Assembly (NCBI GenBank): GCA_942492055.1
Contig: CALODP010000001.1
Location: 186,001-250,000, forward strand
DNA from: CALODP01 sp942492055
GTDB lineage: Bacteria; Bacteroidota; Ignavibacteria; Ignavibacteriales; Melioribacteraceae
Direction: 5' to 3'
DNA length: 64,000 nt
Positions 1 to 9,149 of the stretch are shown here, one piece after another. Under the pieces are notes generated by a model. The model had not been told where the DNA came from. It saw only the letters and a list, made by a program, of their open reading frames with translations, and made no database searches. The first letter of the stretch is position 1, and every line of letters starts with the position of its first letter. Both the position numbers and the translations under genes were made by a program.

Positions 1-60
1 TGACCAATTTCGATATTATTAAATAAGTAATACATGTTAAATCTTACAAAAGAGGAAAAT

Positions 61-1311
61 ATGTTTGATCCGAACTACAAGTTCACCTGCGTGGACAGAT
101 TTCTAAAATATGTAAAATACGACACACAATCGGACGAAGAGTCTACAACCTTCCCAAGCGATCCGAAACAATTGGAACTTTCGAAAGATCTCGTAACGGA
201 ATTGAAAGAGATCGGGCTCGAAGACGCTCACATGGACGAAAACGGCTATGTAATAGCAACTTTGCCATCGAATACCGACAAAGAAGTTCCTACAATCGGT
301 TTCATTGCGCACGTAGATACTTCTCCTGCAGTTTCCGGAAAGGATATTAACCCGGTAATTCACAAAAATTATCAGGGTGGAGATATTGTTCTTCCTAAGG
401 ATCCTACGAAAGTGATAACCGCGGCCGCCAATCCTGAATTGAAGGATATGATTGGCTTCGATATCATCACAACAGACGGTACTACCCTTCTTGGCGCCGA
501 CGATAAAGCGGGTATTGCCGAAATTATGGACGCAATAAACTATTTGGTTAAGCATCCCGAAATAAAGCATGGGGATATCAAAGTCGGTTTTACTCCTGAC
601 GAGGAAGTAGGAAGAGGAACCGAGAAATTCGACGTTGAAGCTTTCGGCGCTAAATACGCTTATACAATTGACGGCTCTACACGGGGTGAAGTAGAAACAG
701 AAACCTTCAGCGCAGATGCCGTAAACATCGTTTTTGACGGAATCAATGTTCATCCGGGATACGCGAAAGGTAAAATGGTTAATTCTATCAAGGTTGCTTC
801 CCGCTTCATGGAAAAATTGCCGAAAAACCATTTATCCCCAGAAACAACAGAAGGACGCGAAGGCTACGTACATTGCGTATCTTTCAACGGGAACGAAGAA
901 AAGACAGTTTGCAAATTTATCATAAGAGATTTCGTAGCTGAAAAGCTGAAAGAATTCGAAGAGATATTAAAAGAGCTTTGCGAAAACGCGGTTGCCGAAT
1001 TCCCCGGAGCCACATACGAATTCGAAGTGATTGAGCAATACAGAAACATGAAATATATGCTGAACGAGCATCCTATGGTTGAAGAAATTGCTTTGGAAGC
1101 TTTGAAAAGATTGGATATTACTCCAATTCAATCGGCAATCAGAGGTGGAACAGACGGTTCAAGATTGAGTTATATGGGTCTTCCGACTCCAAACTTGTTC
1201 GCCGGCGGACACAACTTCCACGGTTTAACTGAGTATGTAGCAATTCAGGATATGGAAGCCGCAACAAAGATGATTGTAACTATTGCCCAGGTTTGGGAAG
1301 AAAAAGCATAA
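61..1311 (+). CDS. pepT: Peptidase T (tripeptide aminopeptidase)
   Basis: M20-family zinc aminopeptidase that removes the N-terminal residue from tripeptides in the cytoplasm. All family motifs are present: AHVDTSP near residues 83-89 (first metal His and catalytic-site Asp), GADDKAG near 145-151 (bridging Asp), PDEEVGRG near 179-186 (catalytic Glu followed by metal Glu), YTIDG near 201-205, and GGHNFHG near 381-387 (last metal His). The length of about 416 aa matches the family (E. coli PepT, 408 aa). I chose the ATG at 61 over the in-frame ATG at 34 because AGAGGA lies a few bases before it and the homologous region begins at FDPNYKF. A hairpin terminator follows, so the gene appears to stand alone. 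Very likely. Confidence 0.95.
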   Translation: MFDPNYKFTCVDRFLKYVKYDTQSDEESTTFPSDPKQLELSKDLVTELKEIGLEDAHMDENGYVIATLPSNTDKEVPTIGFIAHVDTSPAVSGKDINPVIHKNYQGGDIVLPKDPTKVITAAANPELKDMIGFDIITTDGTTLLGADDKAGIAEIMDAINYLVKHPEIKHGDIKVGFTPDEEVGRGTEKFDVEAFGAKYAYTIDGSTRGEVETETFSADAVNIVFDGINVHPGYAKGKMVNSIKVASRFMEKLPKNHLSPETTEGREGYVHCVSFNGNEEKTVCKFIIRDFVAEKLKEFEEILKELCENAVAEFPGATYEFEVIEQYRNMKYMLNEHPMVEEIALEALKRLDITPIQSAIRGGTDGSRLSYMGLPTPNLFAGGHNFHGLTEYVAIQDMEAATKMIVTIAQVWEEKA

Positions 1312-1321
1312 ATCTTTTTTA

Positions 1322-1352
1322 GTGTCTCCGATTCATTTCGGAGGCACATTTC
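1322..1352 (+). terminator. Intrinsic terminator after pepT
   Basis: Nine-base stem GTGTCTCCG / CGGAGGCAC (one G-T pair) with an 8-base loop, followed by ATTTCTTCTTT. It lies 10 bases past the pepT stop. Confidence 0.7.
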
Positions 1353-1984
1353 TTCTTTCAAAGTCATATCTAATTACTGCAAATCCTCATTTTTAGGGTT
1401 ACATGCCTCAAAGTTCCGTTTCATAATCTTGGAATAGAGTTGTAATGTTTTGATTTAATGATTCCTTGTTTCGAATTAGCAGAACCATCTAACGATTTTG
1501 TATAGCGTTGCCTTAAAATAGTCATGCAAGATTTCGATTTTGCGATGCAAAGACACAAACATAACGCACCTCTGGTGGTTAAGGAGAGACTACAAAAAAA
1601 GTCTGTAAATGACTTATAAGAACTGTCTAATTCTGTCTTGCAATTTCAGTAAGAGATCTGTTCCTAGCAGAAACTTTTGAAATTAATTATCATCTCTTTA
1701 TTGTTTCTCATTCCCTGCCATAATTATTTTAGTTCATAAAGGACTCTAAAATACTTTATTAGATAAAGAATAATTCTCCCAAATGTTGTGCTTGGCTTGA
1801 AGGACAGAAACTCTTTACGGTGTAAAGTTTATTGCATTAAGATAGCGGAACTTTTCGAACGTTTTATGCGATAAAGAGTTTATAACAGAGAGTAGTAAGA
1901 AAAATTAATATGGTTTGGGAATTTTTGAATAGAAAAAACCCTTATCATATTTTATATTCAGTAAAAGTGAAATCAGGGGGCAGT
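1353..1984. other. Intergenic region, pepT to histidine kinase
   Basis: About 630 bases of AT-rich sequence with no convincing reading frame on either strand. It holds one clear small dyad, CTTTAC-GGT-GTAAAG at 1813-1827 (extended by flanking AAA/TTT), about 160 bases before the kinase start, which could be an operator or a chance hairpin. Nothing else stands out. Confidence 0.4.
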
Positions 1985-4114
1985 ATGCAGGGAAGCGAGA
2001 TACACCATGAGTTAAATTCACTAAGAGAGAAAGCGGAAGAATTTGACGCGTTCAAATTGGAACACCTTCAAACAGTTGCGGCGTTAAAAGAAAGTCAGCG
2101 ACTCCTCAAAACATTAATCGGTAACCTCCCCGGAATGGCTTACAGATGTAAAAACGACAAAGACTGGACAATGGAGTTTATTAGCGAAGGATGCGAAATT
2201 GTAACCGGCTATTCTCACGAGGCGTTGGAAGGAAATAAGAAGATTTCCTATGGGGATTTAATAGTGGAAGAGGACAGAGAATACGTTTACGATACGATAC
2301 AGGAAGCCATATCGGAGAATAAGCCTTTCAAAATGGAATACAGAATAAAAAAATCGACCGGGGAGATCAGGTGGGTTTGGGAACAAGGAGTAGGTGTATT
2401 TAACAATGAGGAAGAGCTTGTTGCCTTGGAAGGTTTTATCAGTGATATAACAAATGAAAAGCGGGCTTACGATGAGATTGAAAAACAGAGAGACTTTAAT
2501 ACATCATTAGTAAGCAATACTCCGGCATTTATCGCCACAATAAACAGAAACGGTACTGTAAACAGCATGAATAAGGCATTATTATCGGCCTTAGATTATT
2601 CATCGGAAGAGGTAATAGGGACAAATTTCGCGGACAAGTTTATTCCTCCTGAGGAAAAGAAACACTTACTAAATCTATTGATGGAAACCAGGCATTTCGA
2701 AACACCCATTCATACGGAGAATCATCTGCTCACCAGAGACGGAAAGCAATTGCTGGTAGAATGGTACGAAAAGCCTATCTACGACAAGGATGGAATAATT
2801 GATAAGTTTTTCTTTTACGGTATGGATATAACCGAGACAAGGCACTCGGAAGAGAAGATAGAATATCATAAAAATCTGGAAGAAGCGATTTCGAAAGCCT
2901 CGCAGGAACTTGTGAAATATGACGCAGATCTGAATAAAGTGTTGGAGTTAGTATGTTCCTCTTCAAATATAGGTTTGTCTCTTCTTTTCGAGCTTGAGGA
3001 GAATGATAATAGAGTCAGAATTGCAGAAGAGTATTCCGAATATGAGCATAATCTTATAAAAAAAGGGGAAGCAATATTTTCGACTTCTGATTTCGCTTCG
3101 ATGATTAGTCAATTGATCCAGGGTAACAACATAGTTATAAATGAAACAGAAAGAGGGGAACTATTAGCTACCGAAAGAGAATTCGTAGAAAAACACGGGA
3201 TTAAATCATTTGTAATAATTCCTTTGGTCAGCGTGGAGAAACAATTGTTCGGGTTTACTTTGTTTGCAACCATATCAGAACACAGAGCTTGGGAACAGTA
3301 TGAAATAAGTATCTTCAAGTTGATAAGTCAGATGATAACAAACTATTTCCGAAGGAAGAATTATGAGGAAGAGCTTATAAAATCGAAAGAGAAGGCGGAG
3401 AATTCGGTAAAAATGAAGAACGAATTCCTCGCGCAAATGTCGCATGAAGTAAGAACTCCGATTAATGTAATAATGAGTTTTTCGAGCTTACTCAGAGACA
3501 AGATAATGGAAGCAACGAACGATGAAGAATCAGAGATGGCGCTTCGTTCGATAAAAAACGCAACGAAAAGAATAACGAGAACAATAGAACTACTGTTGAA
3601 TATGGCAGAGATGCAATCGGGAACGTACGAATACTCACCAAAACAGATAGATATTTATAACGAAGTACTGATTCCCCTACTCCCTGAATTCGAGGCATTG
3701 GCGAAACAAAAAGGAATAGAGTTCAAATATCCGATCTATAGCAACAGGCAATATTATCTTGATGCGGATGAGTATACTGTGAATCAGATTTTCTCTAATT
3801 TACTGGATAACGCAATTAAGTTTACACCACGAGGACGAGTTGAGCTGACACTTCATACAGAGCAAAACGGGGATGTTTTGTTTACGATAAAGGATAGCGG
3901 AATAGGAATTGCCGAGGAATATTTGCCTCATCTGTTCGAACCGTTTTCGCAGGAGGAACAAAATTACACAAGAAGGTTCGAGGGGAACGGACTGGGACTG
4001 GCGCTTGTGAAAAAGTATTGCGAGTTAAACAAAGCAACAATATCTTGTGACAGTAAAAAGGGAGAAGGTTCGGTATTTCATGTATTATTCCCCGGACCAT
4101 CGCAAAACAGATAA
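1985..4114 (+). CDS. PAS/GAF sensor histidine kinase
   Basis: Cytoplasmic hybrid-free sensor kinase. No transmembrane segment or signal peptide is visible, so it probably senses an internal signal. Order: a short coiled coil (about 1-50), PAS with PAC (about 55-165), a second PAS/PAC (about 175-295), a GAF-like domain (about 300-455), then HisKA with phospho-acceptor H487 in SHEVRTP and a HATPase with the N box LLDNAIKFTP (about 605), G1 DSGIGI (about 638) and G2 GNGLGLALVKKY (about 668). There is no receiver domain and no response regulator next door, so the partner lies elsewhere. The ATG at 1985 is preferred over 1910 because AGGGGG sits just before it; the upstream 25 codons look non-homologous. 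The sensed signal is unknown. Confidence 0.9.
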   Translation: MQGSEIHHELNSLREKAEEFDAFKLEHLQTVAALKESQRLLKTLIGNLPGMAYRCKNDKDWTMEFISEGCEIVTGYSHEALEGNKKISYGDLIVEEDREYVYDTIQEAISENKPFKMEYRIKKSTGEIRWVWEQGVGVFNNEEELVALEGFISDITNEKRAYDEIEKQRDFNTSLVSNTPAFIATINRNGTVNSMNKALLSALDYSSEEVIGTNFADKFIPPEEKKHLLNLLMETRHFETPIHTENHLLTRDGKQLLVEWYEKPIYDKDGIIDKFFFYGMDITETRHSEEKIEYHKNLEEAISKASQELVKYDADLNKVLELVCSSSNIGLSLLFELEENDNRVRIAEEYSEYEHNLIKKGEAIFSTSDFASMISQLIQGNNIVINETERGELLATEREFVEKHGIKSFVIIPLVSVEKQLFGFTLFATISEHRAWEQYEISIFKLISQMITNYFRRKNYEEELIKSKEKAENSVKMKNEFLAQMSHEVRTPINVIMSFSSLLRDKIMEATNDEESEMALRSIKNATKRITRTIELLLNMAEMQSGTYEYSPKQIDIYNEVLIPLLPEFEALAKQKGIEFKYPIYSNRQYYLDADEYTVNQIFSNLLDNAIKFTPRGRVELTLHTEQNGDVLFTIKDSGIGIAEEYLPHLFEPFSQEEQNYTRRFEGNGLGLALVKKYCELNKATISCDSKKGEGSVFHVLFPGPSQNR

Positions 4115-4143
4115 TCATTATTGAAGGATTCGCTTTTCGGGAT

Positions 4144-4989
4144 ATGCGGTTAAACAGAGCGACAAATATCGGATTGGTTATTAACGTATTTCTGTTTGTT
4201 ATTAAACTTATTGCGGGAATAATCTCCAATTCGATCGCGATAATTTCGGAAGCGATTAATTCACTTACGGATATCATCTCATCGATTGCGATAAAATACT
4301 CTGTAAGGATAAGCAAAAAAGGCCCCGACGAGAAGCATCAATACGGACATAACGCCGCTCAGCCGCTAGCCGCTTTTGTGGTAGCGGTATTTGCTTTCGT
4401 ATTGGGAATAAAGCTAATAGAAGAGTCGATAGAGAGAATAATCACCCCGAAAGAATTGTTTCTGAACAACTACATCTACTTGGTGTTGATAATAACCATC
4501 GTAACAAAAATTCTATTGAGCAGATATCAGAAGCATATCGGAATAAAATATTCGAGTACCGCGTTAAAAGCAGCAGCAATAGACAGTTTTAACGATGTTC
4601 TCACTTCATCAATTGCCTTGCTAGGTATAATTACCTCTTCTTTCGGATATTACTACATTGACGGAATAGCGGGATTTCTGGTGGCTACATTCATTTTGAA
4701 AACGGGGTACGATGTTGCAAAAGAGAATATCGATTTTCTGATGGGGAAAGCTGCCGACAAATGTTTAATTGAGGAAATAGCAAAACTAGCATTGGAAACG
4801 AAAGATGTAACCGGAATAAATGATTTGAAATCATACTATGTCGGGGATAAATTACACATAGAGATACATATCGAGTTAGATAAAAACATGACATTGGAAC
4901 AATCGCACGATGTAGGGAAAGAGGTTCAACACAAGATAGAAGGACTCCCTCAAATACAGCAAGCTTTCGTTCACATAGACCCTGTTTAG
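4144..4989 (+). CDS. Cation diffusion facilitator (CDF) metal exporter
   Basis: Inner-membrane divalent-metal/proton antiporter with six transmembrane segments in the first ~200 residues and a cytoplasmic ferredoxin-like C-terminal domain (about 205-281, with the usual HIEIHIELD strand). The transport-site ligands read N-S-L-T-D in TM2 and D-S-F-N-D in TM5. In the family, HxxxD/HxxxD goes with zinc, while NxxxD/DxxxD is seen in manganese exporters such as pneumococcal MntE. A manganese or iron-type substrate is therefore inferred rather than zinc. The characteristic GPDEKHQYGH loop follows TM2. It begins 29 bases after the histidine kinase stop and may share its transcript. Family call firm, substrate uncertain. 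Confidence 0.9.
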   Translation: MRLNRATNIGLVINVFLFVIKLIAGIISNSIAIISEAINSLTDIISSIAIKYSVRISKKGPDEKHQYGHNAAQPLAAFVVAVFAFVLGIKLIEESIERIITPKELFLNNYIYLVLIITIVTKILLSRYQKHIGIKYSSTALKAAAIDSFNDVLTSSIALLGIITSSFGYYYIDGIAGFLVATFILKTGYDVAKENIDFLMGKAADKCLIEEIAKLALETKDVTGINDLKSYYVGDKLHIEIHIELDKNMTLEQSHDVGKEVQHKIEGLPQIQQAFVHIDPV

Positions 4990-5140
4990 GTAGTAACTCC
5001 CTCAAGTATAGTAATTTATGGCGAAATATTGAAATTATCCTTGAATTAGCCCCAATAAAACCATTGCATTTCAGAAACTCTGTATCTATCTTTAAGGTCT
5101 TAATTTTTTTATCAGACAGCTAAATGGAGGAATAGTTTCT

Positions 5141-7210
5141 ATGGGAATGATGGCCAAAATGAGAAGTTTAGCCCCATGGTTTATTATTACTGTTGGCGGA
5201 CTTTTTGTAATCTTCATGGTTCTCTCCGATTCTAAAATAAGTGATGTTGTTAGAAATAGAAATACCAACGTTGGTTCGATTAACGGAAAAGATATTTCTT
5301 ATCAAGAATATTCACAATTGGTGGAACAGTACAGAAATTACCGGATGCAAACAACCGGTCAGGATCTTTCCGAAACCGAAATGTCAACCTTAAGAGACCA
5401 GGTATGGGATCAGTTGGTTAGCCAGAGGTTAGTTGAGGAAAAAATAAAAGAGTATGATATTCAGGTAACAGACGAGGAAATAAGAGACGCCATATTAGGC
5501 CCTAACCCTCCAGCATTTCTTACTCAATATTTTATTGATTCTACAGGACAATTTAACAGACAAGCTTACGACGCTCAGATTCTTAACCCACAAAACAAAA
5601 CTGTTATGATTCAGGTTGAGGAACAGGTTCGTCAGCAAAAGTTACAGGAAAAACTTAGAAGCACAATTAACGCTTCCGCTTCGGTAACAGAAGATGAAAT
5701 CAAAAGAAAGTTCGAAGAACAAAACATTAAGATTTCAGCTGAGTATCTTTTGGTTAGAGCGAACGGTATAAAGGATGATGAAATATCATTTACAGAAGCA
5801 GACGCAAAAGATTATTACAAAGAACACAAAGATGAGTTCAAGCAAGACGCTGAGAGAAACATTAAATATGTTCTTTTCAGAACAGCCGCAAACACAGAAG
5901 ACTCAAATGATGTTAAGAAGACAATGCAATCTGTAGCTGAGAAGCTGAAAAAAGATGCTGGTTCATTCAAAACATACGTTGAAACATATTCCGACAAACC
6001 ATATTCAAAAGATACACTTCAACTAAACAGAATTCCGGTTGGAGCTCAGGACGCAATAGTTGAAGCAAAAGATGGAGAGATTGTCGGTCCGGTTCTTACA
6101 TACGAAGGATACGCTGTTTACAGAGTTTCCCAAAAATTAAGAGCGAAAGATCAAATTGTAAAGGCTTCGCACATATTGGTAAAAGAAGAAGCTCAGGCAA
6201 ATGAGATTTTCAACCGTGTTAATGGTGGTGAGGATTTCGCAAAAGTAGCTAAAGAAGTTTCCGAAGACAAAGGTAGCGCAGTAAGAGGTGGCGACTTAGG
6301 ATGGTTCGGAAAAAATCAGATGGTTACCGAATTCGAAAATGCATGTTTCAAGGGAAGAGTTAATCAGATTCAGAAACCTGTGAAAACTCAGTTCGGATAT
6401 CATATCATTAAAGTTACCGGAAAATCAAGTGAAAAATATGTTATCGAGAAAATAGTAGAAAAGATCGAAGCATCCCCTACGACAATTGATAACATCAATC
6501 AGGCTGCAGAAGATTTCGCTTATCTAGCGGAAGAAAACGGATTTGAAAAGACAGCTCAGGAATTAGATTATCAGGTTATCGAAGCAAGACCATTTAACGA
6601 AAACGCAAGAGTAATTTCCGGATTAGGAATGAATTCCGCGATCGTCAGATACTCTTTTGAAAATGATGTTGATGATATTGGTCCTGTATTCAAAGTTCCT
6701 TCCGGTTACGCAGTTGTAATGGTTTCCGGAAAAACAAAAGAAGGATATAAATCTTTCGAAGACGTAACTGCCGAAGCTACAAGAAAAGCTAAGATTGTTA
6801 AGAAACAAAACAAAGCTTTGGAAATTGTAAAAGAGATCAAAACAAAACTAGGAAACAACACTGATCTTAACGCCGGCAAAGAAGTTTACGCAAACGCAAA
6901 GGTTGCTTCCGTACAGAATTTCGGTCCTTACGGAAACGTTCCGACACTTGGTCAGGAATATAAATTCTCATCCATGGCTGCTGAAATAGAAAAAGGAAAA
7001 GTATCCGAAGCTTTCATAGGAAACGCAGGAGCATTCGTAATCAAAGTTACTTCGAGAACAGATTTCGACGAAGCTGCTTATTCATTGAAAAAAATCTCCA
7101 TCAGAGATAATATCATGAATGTTAAGAAAGCTCAAATATTTAGTCAGTGGTTGGAAGAAATAAAAGAAGAAGCTGATATTGAAGATAGCAGATATCTATT
7201 CTTCAGATAA
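5141..7210 (+). CDS. PpiD/SurA-like membrane-anchored peptidyl-prolyl isomerase
   Basis: Envelope chaperone with one N-terminal membrane anchor (about residues 11-29, WFIITVGGLFVIFMVL) and a large periplasmic part. A SurA-N/PpiD-type chaperone region (about 45-190) is followed by linker repeats and a parvulin-type rotamase domain (about 340-430) with KASHILV, GGDLGWF and QFGYHIIKV. The C-terminal 250 residues form a second, degenerate chaperone/rotamase-like module. It should help outer-membrane or secreted proteins fold, fitting a genome rich in T9SS cargo. GGAGGAA about 10 bases upstream supports the start. At 689 aa it is longer than E. coli PpiD (623 aa). Strong terminator right after. 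Confidence 0.88.
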   Translation: MGMMAKMRSLAPWFIITVGGLFVIFMVLSDSKISDVVRNRNTNVGSINGKDISYQEYSQLVEQYRNYRMQTTGQDLSETEMSTLRDQVWDQLVSQRLVEEKIKEYDIQVTDEEIRDAILGPNPPAFLTQYFIDSTGQFNRQAYDAQILNPQNKTVMIQVEEQVRQQKLQEKLRSTINASASVTEDEIKRKFEEQNIKISAEYLLVRANGIKDDEISFTEADAKDYYKEHKDEFKQDAERNIKYVLFRTAANTEDSNDVKKTMQSVAEKLKKDAGSFKTYVETYSDKPYSKDTLQLNRIPVGAQDAIVEAKDGEIVGPVLTYEGYAVYRVSQKLRAKDQIVKASHILVKEEAQANEIFNRVNGGEDFAKVAKEVSEDKGSAVRGGDLGWFGKNQMVTEFENACFKGRVNQIQKPVKTQFGYHIIKVTGKSSEKYVIEKIVEKIEASPTTIDNINQAAEDFAYLAEENGFEKTAQELDYQVIEARPFNENARVISGLGMNSAIVRYSFENDVDDIGPVFKVPSGYAVVMVSGKTKEGYKSFEDVTAEATRKAKIVKKQNKALEIVKEIKTKLGNNTDLNAGKEVYANAKVASVQNFGPYGNVPTLGQEYKFSSMAAEIEKGKVSEAFIGNAGAFVIKVTSRTDFDEAAYSLKKISIRDNIMNVKKAQIFSQWLEEIKEEADIEDSRYLFFR

Positions 7211-7229
7211 TAGATTTGCTCTACTACGA

Positions 7230-7262
7230 AAACCGTGATCTTTCGATCACGGTTTTTTTTAT
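7230..7262 (+). terminator. Strong intrinsic terminator
   Basis: Perfect 11-base stem AAACCGTGATC / GATCACGGTTT with a TTTC loop, running into eight T residues. It ends the PpiD-like gene and lies between two convergent genes. Confidence 0.93.
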
Positions 7263-7263
7263 C

Positions 7264-8007
7264 TTATTTCATTGGTGCCCATTCTGTTTCAACTCTACAA
7301 ACTTCGTTCTGTCCGCTACTCAAGGAGTTCAGGCACAAAGCATTGTCATCTTGAAACTCATAACCGAATCTGCAGACAATCTCCTCACCTGCATTAGTTT
7401 CTTTCATATAATTAACATTTAGCTTCTTCAAAGTACCGAAGCGTCTTAGTTTCTCTGGCATTGTTTCTATTGCCCACTCAACATATTTGGAATTGTTGAC
7501 GTGTTCGTTAAAATCAATATCACTCTCTCTAACGCTAAATTTCTTAAACGACTCGGGCTCTTTAAGTTCCGGCAAAGAAGAAAGCTTTTCATATTCTCCG
7601 GACGCCTCTCTTTCAAGTCCGTATGCGCTATACATTTCATCACTTATCTTCATAGGTCGCTTTGAAAGAATATTTACATATAGCCATAAGGAACGAGCAC
7701 TGACAATCACTTCTCCTTTTGAATCGAAAACTTCATAATTTCTATTGGCAAAGAATTTATGTAAGGCGTTCGGATCGGTAACTATGTTGATCTTTTCCCC
7801 CAGATCTGGCATTCTTTTGATATCTAATTCCCATTTATTCAGCATCCAGGCAACATTGTTTTCGTGATAATATTTTAATCCTACCCCTCTCTCTTCACTT
7901 TGAGCCAGCGCTATATCCTCGAAAAATCTCAAGAGCGCTGCCACTCGTAATTTTCTGTTAAAATCACACTCGAATGAATGCACATCATAGTTCTTACTAA
8001 ATTTCAT
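7264..8007 (-). CDS. Acyl-ACP thioesterase (FatA/FatB-like, double hot-dog)
   Basis: Hydrolyses acyl-ACP to free fatty acid in the cytoplasm. Two hot-dog domains are seen: an N-terminal one beginning DVHSFECDFNRKLRVAALL with QSEERGVG, and a C-terminal one with the signature DFNEHVNNSKYVEW, matching the Asn/His active-site stretch of plant and bacterial acyl-ACP thioesterases (NxHVNNxKY). At 247 aa it matches bacterial members. The ATG at 8007 is chosen because GGAG sits six bases upstream; the 19 upstream in-frame residues look non-homologous. It is convergent with the PpiD-like gene and has its own promoter region. Chain-length preference cannot be read from sequence. Confidence 0.88.
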   Translation of the reverse strand: MKFSKNYDVHSFECDFNRKLRVAALLRFFEDIALAQSEERGVGLKYYHENNVAWMLNKWELDIKRMPDLGEKINIVTDPNALHKFFANRNYEVFDSKGEVIVSARSLWLYVNILSKRPMKISDEMYSAYGLEREASGEYEKLSSLPELKEPESFKKFSVRESDIDFNEHVNNSKYVEWAIETMPEKLRRFGTLKKLNVNYMKETNAGEEIVCRFGYEFQDDNALCLNSLSSGQNEVCRVETEWAPMK

Positions 8008-8153
8008 ATAAATCTCCATATTTCTTACTACACTGCAAATGTGAAATTGAAAAGGGTATGCCACATATCAGGAAAAGCTTTTTCAAAAATAGAACTGTTT
8101 CTTAAAATCGAAAAGAGAAATATTTGTGAACTTTCGAAAAAAAATAATACTCT

Positions 8154-8516
8154 CTATATAAAAATTCCCAAAGCAATCAAAGTTGCGGCTAGAAATTCAA
8201 TAAAGGGACAAACTCGCAAAGCCTTCAATGAGGATTTCCCCTTAGTAGCAAAGGAAAGAATTGACAAAGCAAATAGCATGGCAGATGATAGCAAATAAAC
8301 CAGCTTGCATCCGGTTTTATCGGTTCCGGCAACATAGGAAACGATCAAAACCATAATGCCAATGAAACACTGCGATAGTCCCTCGGCAAGCCATTCCACA
8401 AAAAAGATTTTTTTGTTATCCGAGGTGAGATTTGCAAATCCCTCGATTAAAGTCTTTGTAGGAATAAGATGGGCTAATCCCCATAAGATGATGAGAGTTG
8501 ATCCCACATAGATCAT
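8154..8516 (-). CDS. Small integral membrane protein, unknown function
   Basis: About 120 residues with four predicted transmembrane helices: the N-terminal segment IYVGSTLIILWGLAHL, then ECF..IGIMVLIVSYVAG, LVYLLSSAMLFALSIL and the C-terminal LAATLIALGIFI. I do not recognise the family; GLAHLIPT near the first helix may be diagnostic. Translation probably begins at the ATG at 8516, with AGAAGAG shortly upstream, rather than at the in-frame codon at 8567. It sits alone between two minus-strand genes. Hydrophobicity and codon pattern make it a real gene, but no role can be assigned. Confidence 0.65.
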   Translation of the reverse strand: MIYVGSTLIILWGLAHLIPTKTLIEGFANLTSDNKKIFFVEWLAEGLSQCFIGIMVLIVSYVAGTDKTGCKLVYLLSSAMLFALSILSFATKGKSSLKALRVCPFIEFLAATLIALGIFI

Positions 8517-8611
8517 AGCATACTCTTCTGAAAAGTATATGTATTCGGACGTTTGAAGAATATACAAAAATATTTCAACACTTTAAATAAACTTGCACCG
8601 TTTAAAATAGA

Positions 8612-8640
8612 AAAAGCTCGAGGATTCCCGAGCTTTTTTT
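8612..8640 (-). terminator. Intrinsic terminator (bidirectional)
   Basis: Stem AAAAGCTCG / CGAGCTTTT with an 8-base loop and T tracts on both strands. On the minus strand it lies directly after the acetyltransferase gene ending at 8658. Confidence 0.88.
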
Positions 8641-8657
8641 CATAATTCTGAAAATTT

Positions 8658-9128
8658 CTAAAGATTTATCACAAAATTGGCAACTTCTTCCCTTTCGGTC
8701 CACCCCTTTTTGCTATAAAATTTTCTTCTGTAAGATTCTCTGTCTCTATGATTAAGGAGCATAAGTCTAGAGCATCCGTTTTGTTTAGCCATTTTACCTG
8801 CTTCATTCAAAAGTAACTCTCCTACTCCCTTCCCTCTATACTCATCAATTACGAATAGTTCGGAAACATACCCCTCCCCTCCATTAAGGAAAAGAGTATT
8901 GAGCCAATGAATATTCAAATATCCTATCGCACGACATGATCTATCCTGCGCAACATAAAGATGATGTCGTCCGCTTTCCAAACCTTCTTTAATCTGATTT
9001 CCTACAAATTTTTCAACTTCGCCAATGGTTCTCTTATTAATATCATCAAACCACCCGATTTCCAGAAGAATTTCCGAAACCCCTTTGGCGTCACTTACAT
9101 TCGCCCTTCTGATCATTATTTCAGGCAC
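8658..9128 (-). CDS. GNAT-family N-acetyltransferase
   Basis: Acetyl-CoA-dependent N-acetyltransferase of unknown substrate. The acetyl-CoA loop is clear: ELFVIDEYRGKGVGELLL (motif A, R/Q-x-x-G-x-G/A as RGKGVG), followed by a C-terminal FYSKKGW (motif B). About 155 residues, normal for the fold. A GTG at 9128 is preferred as start because GGGAGGAG lies 4-5 bases before it; the ATG at 9143 contains that ribosome site within its own codons. It starts about 20 bases after the methyltransferase stop, so the two probably form one transcript ended by the terminator at 8612. Confidence 0.82.
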   Translation of the reverse strand: MPEIMIRRANVSDAKGVSEILLEIGWFDDINKRTIGEVEKFVGNQIKEGLESGRHHLYVAQDRSCRAIGYLNIHWLNTLFLNGGEGYVSELFVIDEYRGKGVGELLLNEAGKMAKQNGCSRLMLLNHRDRESYRRKFYSKKGWTEREEVANFVINL

Positions 9129-9149
9129 TATCTCCTCCCTCATTAATAA

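Noticed and set aside
103..831. 242-codon minus-strand frame inside pepT
   Set aside because: Antisense to a full peptidase T with all metal ligands; no domain seen in the antisense peptide.
1610..1640. CTGTCTAA as another ECF promoter
   Set aside because: Lacks the CGTC core and the CGCAG element at 17 bases.
8154..8298. Plus-strand frame ending at 8298
   Set aside because: Lysine-rich antisense of the membrane protein gene and of the intergenic region; not protein-like.
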